Source: Collinsella sp. (GTDB taxonomy: Bacteria > Actinomycetota > Coriobacteriia > Coriobacteriales > Coriobacteriaceae). Taken from it: 7,852 nt of DNA. The DNA lies in NCBI GenBank assembly GCA_022720335.1, contig JAIHVJ010000133.1, positions 1 to 7,852 on the forward strand, written 5' to 3'. Position numbers and translations under genes: made by a program. Positions 4,687-7,852 of the stretch are shown in pieces. Within the stretch, counting starts at the first letter, position 1. Every line of letters starts with the position of its first letter. The notes under the pieces are model-generated. The model saw only the letters and a program-made list of their open reading frames with translations. It ran no database searches and had not been told where the DNA came from.

Positions 4687-4699
4687 GAGGTCTCTGGAA
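4659..4699. terminator. Perfect 19-bp hairpin between convergent genes
   Basis: Bases 4659-4677 pair perfectly with 4681-4699 around the three-base loop CGC. It covers the last codons and stop of the third phosphoesterase and ends 30 bases before the stop of the coiled-coil gene on the other strand. It probably ends or protects both transcripts, but neither strand has a T-run after it, so classical intrinsic termination is doubtful. Confidence 0.6.
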
Positions 4700-4728
4700 A
4701 TCAGCCGCCTGATAGGAGAAACGTGGGG

Positions 4729-5298
4729 CTACTCGCTCTTCATCTGGGTCATGACCTCGACCTTTGCCTCGGCCACGGCCGCCCGCTGCTCGGCTACAGC
4801 GAGGCGGTCCTTGAGGGCGGCGACCTCGGCTGTCAGGTCGCGCTGGGCCAGGAGTGTGTCGGCTTGGGCTTTCAGTGCAGCGTCACGCTCGCCGCGCAGG
4901 CGCTCGATTTCATCGACCATGGCCTCAGCCTCGGCATGGAGCTGGACGACCTGCCTGCCGAGCTTCCTGGCATCGGCGAGGTATCTGACGCTCGCGGCGT
5001 GGAGCTCGTTGTTCTCGAGTTCGAGGCTCGCGGTATCGAGTTCGAACTTCTCCTCGATGAAGGCAATCTGCTCATTGCAGTCGGCCTCAATCTTTTCATT
5101 CCGATCCGTCGCCTCGGCGAGCTTGCGGCTGAATTCATCCACCTGGGCCATGAGCATTGCGTTCTCGGTTCTGAGGTCGGCAGTCTCGCGCAGCAGCTTC
5201 TCCCGCCATGTCGCCTCGATCCGCTCGGCAGCCTCATCGAGGACGGCCTTCACGCCGGATGTCTCGTTGATTTTCTTTTCGCTCGGATTGTCTGCCAT
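4729..5298 (-). CDS. Long coiled-coil protein, function unknown
   Basis: The product is 189 aa, starting MADNPSEKKINETSGVKAV. From about residue 17 to the end it is almost continuous heptad-rich helix, high in E, A, R, K and L and lacking proline after residue 5 (for example EKLLRETADLRTENAMLMAQ and LTAEVAALKDRLAVAEQRAA). No helix-turn-helix, ATPase, signal peptide or membrane segment is visible. Plasmid KfrA-type proteins have such coiled coils but also an N-terminal DNA-binding domain, absent here. A structural, scaffolding or segregation role is possible. ATG 5298 has GGAG at 5308-5311; the TTG at 5313 is less likely. It runs convergently with the phosphoesterases. An inverted repeat just upstream suggests a controlled promoter. 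Confidence 0.8.
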   Translation of the reverse strand: MADNPSEKKINETSGVKAVLDEAAERIEATWREKLLRETADLRTENAMLMAQVDEFSRKLAEATDRNEKIEADCNEQIAFIEEKFELDTASLELENNELHAASVRYLADARKLGRQVVQLHAEAEAMVDEIERLRGERDAALKAQADTLLAQRDLTAEVAALKDRLAVAEQRAAVAEAKVEVMTQMKSE

Positions 5299-5311
5299 GG
5301 TGCGGCACTCC

Positions 5312-5376
5312 AATCAACAATGGGCATGGCTCCGCCACGCCGTACGGCTGGGAACAATGCACGGCCGCTGTTGATT
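5312..5376 (-). promoter_or_regulatory. Possible operator of the coiled-coil gene
   Basis: AATCAACA (5312-5319) and TGTTGATT (5369-5376) are perfect inverted repeats that bracket the 10-bp palindrome GCCGTACGGC (5339-5348), directly upstream of the gene's ribosome site. Nested symmetry at this place suggests a repressor site. I found no convincing -35/-10 pair. The rest of the gap up to 5485 shows only a TATAGT hexamer at about 5468. Confidence 0.35.
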
Positions 5377-5485
5377 TGTAGTCATCCTGCGATCGGTGAG
5401 TTCTAAAAAGGCGTCTCAGGTCATGCGTTCACGCAGGTTTTCGATTGGAGAAATACCGCACGCCTGTATAGTAACGCACTCGGAT

Positions 5486-6070
5486 TTATCTTCCGACGCC
5501 CACTAACCCGCGCTCGCGGAGCACGCGGTACAGGGTCGATTTCGAGATGCCCGTTGCGGCGCATATGTCGGAAATTGGCGTCTCGCGAGCAAGGTAGAGC
5601 TTTACGGCGGCATCTGCCTTGACGTCCGCGATGCGCGGGCGGCCCCCGACGTTACCACCGTGGCTCCGTTTGACGGCGATGCCCTCGGCCTGGCGCTGCC
5701 TGATCAGGTCGCGCTCGAGCTCGGCTGTACAGGCGTGGGTACCCAGTACGAAACGGCCGAAGGCGGTATCGAGGTCAACGGGCTGTTTCAGTGATATGAG
5801 CTTCACTCCTAAGTTCCTGAACATAAGGTCGTAGTTCAGCAGTTGCCTGGTCGATCTGGTTAGGCGCTCCCAAGATTCGACCACCACCTCATCCCCGCGT
5901 TTCATTTTTTTGAACAACTTTTTCTGTTGCCTGCGGTCGCCCTCGCGTGCGCCAGTCTCCTTGTCTTTGTAGATATGGCCATAGGGCACGCCGGCGTTGA
6001 CCAACGCCTCGATTTGCCTGTCTAGCTTCTGATCCTTCGTGCTCACGCGAGCGTATCCGTATCTGGTCAT
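5486..6070 (-). CDS. Serine recombinase of the resolvase/invertase family
   Basis: The product is 194 aa, close to the usual 180-200 of small serine recombinases, starting MTRYGYARVSTKDQ with catalytic S10 and R8. Active-site arginines are visible in WERLTRSTRQLL (R69, R72), and the long E-helix region is AELERDLIRQRQAEG (116-130). The linker GGNVGGRPRI leads to a C-terminal helix-turn-helix (about 152-187, ISDICAATGISKSTLYRVLR). The enzyme cuts and rejoins DNA at paired sites through a 5'-phosphoserine link, as Tn3 resolvases and Gin/Hin invertases do. ATG 6070 has AGGAGG at 6077-6082; the upstream in-frame ATG 6115 lacks this. Its role may be plasmid multimer resolution, with candidate sites just upstream, as in res-tnpR layouts. 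Inversion is the alternative. Confidence 0.93.
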   Translation of the reverse strand: MTRYGYARVSTKDQKLDRQIEALVNAGVPYGHIYKDKETGAREGDRRQQKKLFKKMKRGDEVVVESWERLTRSTRQLLNYDLMFRNLGVKLISLKQPVDLDTAFGRFVLGTHACTAELERDLIRQRQAEGIAVKRSHGGNVGGRPRIADVKADAAVKLYLARETPISDICAATGISKSTLYRVLRERGLVGVGR

Positions 6071-6120
6071 TTTCAGCCTCCTGCCTTGTCTTTTGATTTT
6101 CTCATGGGAATGCAAGTGGA

Positions 6121-6183
6121 GGTTTTGGCACTGGGTTTTGGCACTCGCTGTTCACGGCATCGAGGGTTCGGTTTTCGAGTGCC
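6121..6183. promoter_or_regulatory. Candidate recombination (res-like) site upstream of the recombinase gene
   Basis: GGTTTTGGCACT is repeated in tandem at 6121-6132 and 6134-6145 (period 13). GGCACTCG (6140-6147) is the inverted repeat of CGAGTGCC (6176-6183), 28 bases apart. Paired half-sites in the 0.1 kb upstream of a small serine recombinase are where res subsites usually lie and where the enzyme represses its own gene. The assignment is by position and symmetry. Confidence 0.4.
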
Positions 6184-6246
6184 GTGCGGCATACGTTTTG
6201 AGACTGTGGCTATCTGGCGATTAAGTTCGACAGTCGCCGCTTCAGC

Positions 6247-6252
6247 TAGAAT
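6247..6252 (+). promoter_or_regulatory. -10 element of small-peptide locus 2
   Basis: TAGAAT, preceded by GC as in locus 1, has only a weak -35 (AGTTCG to TTCGAC at 6224-6231). The predicted start near 6258 coincides with the beginning of the inverted-repeat RNA end described for this locus. Confidence 0.4.
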
Positions 6253-6309
6253 TGACAAGACGACGCATTCCGTGCGCGGGCGGCCGACAATTCGATTGGA
6301 GGCTTCCCT

Positions 6310-6462
6310 ATGCTAAAGATCCTTGATGCGCTGGCCGCCCTTGCGACGGTCGGCACGTTCGTCATTGCGTTTTTCGATTCGTATGATGTCCGAGTTAAGG
6401 TCCGTAGGCGTACGCGCGGTGCGGACGGTGGACGGCATTTGCGCCGCAACAAGCGCAAATAA
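6310..6462 (+). CDS. Small membrane peptide with arginine-rich tail; candidate type I toxin, locus 2
   Basis: A 50-aa peptide: MLKILDALAALATVGTFVIA followed by FFDSYDVRVKVRRRTRGADG and GRHLRRNKRK. It has one clear membrane span (about 4-22) and a very basic tail with 13 Arg/Lys in the last 23 residues. It is a membrane-spanning peptide with a cytosolic nucleic-acid-like tail, as in type I toxins of the Fst/TxpA kind. GGAGG at 6298-6302 is well placed for ATG 6310. The hairpin terminator begins two bases after the stop, and a convergent promoter predicts an antisense RNA. It is not alike in sequence to the 41-aa peptide of locus 1 beyond this general form. I know no named family for it; toxicity is inferred. 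Confidence 0.65.
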   Translation: MLKILDALAALATVGTFVIAFFDSYDVRVKVRRRTRGADGGRHLRRNKRK

Positions 6463-6552
6463 GAATGCCCGGGGTGGAGCCCGGGCATTTAACTAAACCA
6501 GAAAACTAGGCCGCCCGCGCTCTCGATACTTACACGGGATGCGTCGTCTTCT
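6457..6552 (-). ncRNA. Predicted antisense RNA of locus 2, about 96 nt
   Basis: A minus-strand TAAAAT (-10, over 6559-6564) predicts a start near 6552, running towards the peptide gene and ending after the 6464-6489 hairpin. It would cover the 3' leader and the stop codon. Its first 42 bases repeat, on the opposite strand, the first part of the peptide mRNA. The -35 is poor, so the promoter is the weak point. Confidence 0.45.
6464..6489. terminator. Bidirectional hairpin terminator of locus 2
   Basis: AATGCCCGGG (6464-6473) pairs perfectly with CCCGGGCATT (6480-6489) around a six-base loop. The plus strand continues TTAAC, a weak run; the minus strand continues CTTATTTG, a better one. It lies directly after the peptide's stop codon and would end the antisense RNA. 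Confidence 0.7.
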
Positions 6553-6592
6553 ACGGTGATTTTACCCTCTTTAGTCAGATAAAACCACCGTA
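6552..6592 (-). promoter_or_regulatory. Dyad spanning the antisense promoter of locus 2
   Basis: TACGGTGATTTTA (6552-6564) and TAAAACCACCGTA (6580-6592) are inverted repeats with one mismatch around a 15-base centre. They bracket the predicted -10 (one arm) and the -35 position (other arm). This could be an operator controlling the antisense RNA, or a terminator-like hairpin for the sense mRNA, which has TTTTA inside the stem but no T-run after it. Confidence 0.4.
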
Positions 6593-6674
6593 TGCTTGGG
6601 TTTTCATGCGAGTTCATCCATCGTTCATGCGATGTGAATCGCAGCGACAGTGCGATACCGCCCGAAGGCCGCGA

Positions 6675-7022
6675 CTACCCCCAATGTCCGGCCACGTCGA
6701 CGACCCAGTGCTGCCCGGTCGCCTGCTGCTCGTAGTGCCCCTGGTCCTCGCTGGTGGTATAGGAGTCATCGATCACAGATCCGCCAATACCGCCATTATC
6801 GACATCGTTATCGCACCACGCCCATGCAGCAGCCTTGCTGTCAAACGGTCCGACTTTGGTTCCACCATGGTTGACCCAGTAGCGTTCATGGCGCACGTGC
6901 ACCACGTTCGGGACCCAGACCTGGCCGTAGTCGATCTCCCAGTGGCCCTGCTCGGGGACCCACTTCTTCTGGGGCTGGGAGGAGGACGAACCGGTCGAGG
7001 AGGACGAGGATCCGCCGAGGCT
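6675..7022 (-). pseudogene. 3' remnant of a serine-rich, probably surface-exposed protein gene
   Basis: The minus-strand frame ends in TAG at 6675-6677 and reads, from about 7019, GGSSSSSTGSSSSQPQKKWV, then aromatic-rich segments: PEQGHWEIDYGQVWVPNVVH, VRHERYWVNHGGTKVGPFDS, and a closing QHWVVDVAGHWG. A Ser/Gly linker before a W/H/Y-rich domain is typical of C-terminal parts of secreted or cell-surface proteins in actinobacteria and Coriobacteriia. There is no start codon with a ribosome site; upstream of the Ser run the frame loses this character and enters the divergent ORF at 7030. I therefore read it as a truncated gene left by rearrangement. The domain family is not recognised. Confidence 0.5.
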
Positions 7023-7029
7023 TCGGAGA

Positions 7030-7223
7030 TGGCGCTCGACCCGAACAGGCCGCGGGCGGATGAAGTTAAGTTCCGCGAGATGTCGCGCGAAATTTTCGAA
7101 AGAGCATATTTGCCCGACGAGTGGAAGCCGGCGTACAACGCGGCGAGGCGCACGAGATCACAGCTGCATCGAATGACCTCAGAGAGCATCCGCGGTCATT
7201 CGATGAACTGGGGGGCGTGTTGA
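7030..7223 (+). CDS. Small hypothetical protein
   Basis: A 64-aa ORF starting MALDPNRPRADEVKFREMSR, then EIFERAYLPDEWKPAYNAAR and a basic end. Mixed helix is likely; no motif is recognised. GAGG at 7017-7020 is a weak ribosome site nine bases before the ATG. The 3' part holds a perfect hairpin (7168-7178 with 7194-7204) and overlaps the next frame by seven bases. Since the second frame is already protein-like from about 7121, the two may be one gene split by a frameshift. Confidence 0.4.
7168..7204 (+). repeat. Perfect 11-bp hairpin inside the first small ORF
   Basis: ATCGAATGACC (7168-7178) and GGTCATTCGAT (7194-7204) are exact inverted repeats with a 15-base loop, just upstream of the second ORF's GTG start. 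It may control translation of the second ORF or be a protein-binding dyad. Confidence 0.5.
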
Positions 7224-7549
7224 GGACGACCACGGATCGCAAAGGGTATGGCGATACCGATGAGGAATGGTCGAGGGCGTATCGACGCAATGGCGCGGTG
7301 CGACTCACCATCACCCTGCCCGACGGCGCGACCAAGGTCATGTATACGCCAGACCCGACACCGCGGGCGTGGTTCGACGACTTCCTGGCGACAACTTCCC
7401 CCGTCGAGTTCCTGCCGCAGAGCTACATCAGGGACGTCTTATTGGGGGACGACCACATGGAACCCGGGAGATCAAGCTGTACGGCTGATCCATCCGTCAA
7501 CAACATGTCAAAGCCCCAAAACCCGACAGGATCGCGAACGAGGGGATGA
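7217..7549 (+). CDS. Hypothetical protein, possibly the frameshifted continuation of the preceding ORF
   Basis: From GTG 7217 the product is 110 aa, with an acidic, aromatic-bearing core: GYGDTDEEWSRAYRRNGAVR, LTITLPDGATKVMYTPDPTP, RAWFDDFL. This looks like a small alpha/beta fold with a beta hairpin (VRLTITLPDGATKVMY). The frame is open and plausible back to GTG 7121 (SNDLREHPRSFDELGG), so the true start is uncertain. The last 30 residues (after GDDHMEPG) turn low-complexity and may follow a second frameshift near 7460. A strong terminator follows at once. I recognise no family. Confidence 0.5.
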   Translation: MLRTTTDRKGYGDTDEEWSRAYRRNGAVRLTITLPDGATKVMYTPDPTPRAWFDDFLATTSPVEFLPQSYIRDVLLGDDHMEPGRSSCTADPSVNNMSKPQNPTGSRTRG

Positions 7550-7550
7550 A

Positions 7551-7588
7551 TTGACCGCCCGGGTATTTGCGCCCGGGCGGTCAATTTT
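7551..7588. terminator. Strong bidirectional intrinsic terminator
   Basis: TTGACCGCCCGGG (7551-7563) pairs perfectly with CCCGGGCGGTCAA (7572-7584) around an 8-base loop, and TTTTAT follows on the plus strand. It begins two bases after the stop of the second small ORF. Confidence 0.85.
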
Positions 7589-7852
7589 ATCAAGCATGGG
7601 TGCGATTCTGTGAGGCCATTTTTCTGGCATCCGCCGTTTGCTCCGGTCTCAACGCACCCATCGACCGTTCAGTTATCTTTGCGAACGCGACCACGTGCGC
7701 ATTTGTCGAACAATCAAATGTCCGACAATGTCTGACGGAGCTGTCAGACATTCACGCACGAACAGGTGAGCTTCGCGAGCGATTGTAGGCAACTAGTAGC
7801 CCCAGCTGCGTCTTTGGCGCAGGTTCGACGTCTGACATCTTGAATGTCTGAC
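7589..7852. other. Non-coding right end
   Basis: No supported gene. Open frames have no ribosome site or family likeness. The left half is unremarkable; the right half (from 7703) is a repeat array described separately. The spacing suggests the control region of a gene beyond the right edge. Confidence 0.4.
7703..7852. promoter_or_regulatory. Array of TGTCNGAC half-sites (operator or partition-like)
   Basis: Two consecutive dyads occur: TTGTCGAAC (7703-7711) with GTCCGACAA (7720-7728, one mismatch), and AATGTCTGAC (7727-7736) with GTCAGACATT (7743-7752, perfect, 6-base centre). GTCTGAC recurs at 7830-7836 and at 7846-7852 on the window edge. Six half-sites of one consensus in 150 bases indicate binding by a dimeric or multimeric protein. 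The protein is not in view. Confidence 0.6.

Larger units (their letters stand above)
6257..6550 (+). repeat. Inverted repeats at the two ends of locus 2 (mRNA fold-back arms)
   Basis: Bases 6257-6274 pair with 6533-6550 at 17 of 18 positions, the odd one being a G-U pair in RNA. Bases 6274-6285 (GCGCGGGCGGCC) pair perfectly with 6509-6520. Only a 12-base bulge on the 3' side separates the two blocks. A transcript from about 6257 to 6550 would have its ends locked in about 29 base pairs, as in the fold-back-inhibited hok mRNA. Confidence 0.85.

Noticed and set aside
4723..5406. Plus-strand ORFs opposite the coiled-coil gene
   Set aside because: Leu/Ala/Ser-rich mirror of heptad codons; the minus frame has a ribosome site and a regular coiled coil.
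1..7852. The window as one closed circular plasmid
   Set aside because: Joining the ends does not continue the conserved tnpA reading frame, so the edges are not a simple circle closure.
7703..7852. CRISPR array from the recurring TGTCTGAC motifs
   Set aside because: Units are 8-10 bp, in both orientations and unevenly spaced; no repeat-spacer pattern.

Overview
The window looks like an accessory, plasmid-like or island-like stretch from a high-GC Gram-positive gut-type bacterium. I favour the class Coriobacteriia (Collinsella/Olsenella/Eggerthella relatives). That is an inference from GC-rich genes with strong AGGAGG-type ribosome sites, AT-richer regulatory gaps, and the style of the IS200-like transposase; no rRNA, tRNA or taxonomic marker is present. 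I saw no phage structural gene, conjugation gene or CRISPR array.

Layout. Bases 1-490: an IS200-type TnpA gene on the minus strand, cut by the left window edge, with its hairpin-rich left end. Bases 490-1370: a minus-strand pair, a 52-aa CopG-like ribbon-helix-helix repressor followed by a winged-helix DNA-binding protein. Between and inside them lies a perfect 79-bp inverted repeat with a 31-bp spacer. Bases 1370-1866: a gene-poor gap with iteron-like repeats, hairpins and TAATAG repeats. Bases 1867-2115: a small ORF with an antitoxin-like C-terminal tail. Bases 2120-2420: a small hydrophobic peptide gene facing a predicted short antisense RNA. Bases 2460-2745: a second TAATAG cluster and a leader with hairpins. 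Bases 2749-4686: three calcineurin-like metallophosphoesterases in tandem, the first apparently broken by an internal deletion, the other two intact and overlapping by 1-4 bases. Bases 4729-5298: a convergent coiled-coil protein. Bases 5486-6070: a serine resolvase/invertase with candidate recombination sites upstream. Bases 6240-6570: a second small hydrophobic peptide gene facing a second predicted antisense RNA. Bases 6675-7022: the 3' remnant of a serine-rich, probably surface protein gene. Bases 7030-7549: two overlapping small ORFs of unknown function, then a strong terminator. Bases 7700-7852: an array of TGTCNGAC half-sites.

How the parts may work together. CopG-like regulator, DNA-binding protein, resolvase, coiled-coil protein and addiction-like modules together are what a plasmid or former plasmid carries for copy control, multimer resolution and maintenance. 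No classical Rep, Mob or ParA is in the window, so plasmid status is not proven.

The most interesting observation is that the two small-peptide loci (2121-2417 and 6247-6592) share one architecture although their sequences are not alike. Each has a short ORF with one membrane span and a very basic tail, a strong ribosome site, a hairpin terminator at the stop codon whose T-run serves the opposite strand, and a convergent promoter. In each, the sequence just after the toxin-side start site is the inverted repeat of the sequence just after the antisense-side start site. A full-length mRNA could therefore pair its own 5' and 3' ends. This matches the logic of type I toxin-antitoxin systems (hok/sok fold-back, txpA/ratA or bsrG 3' antisense), but I do not recognise either peptide family.
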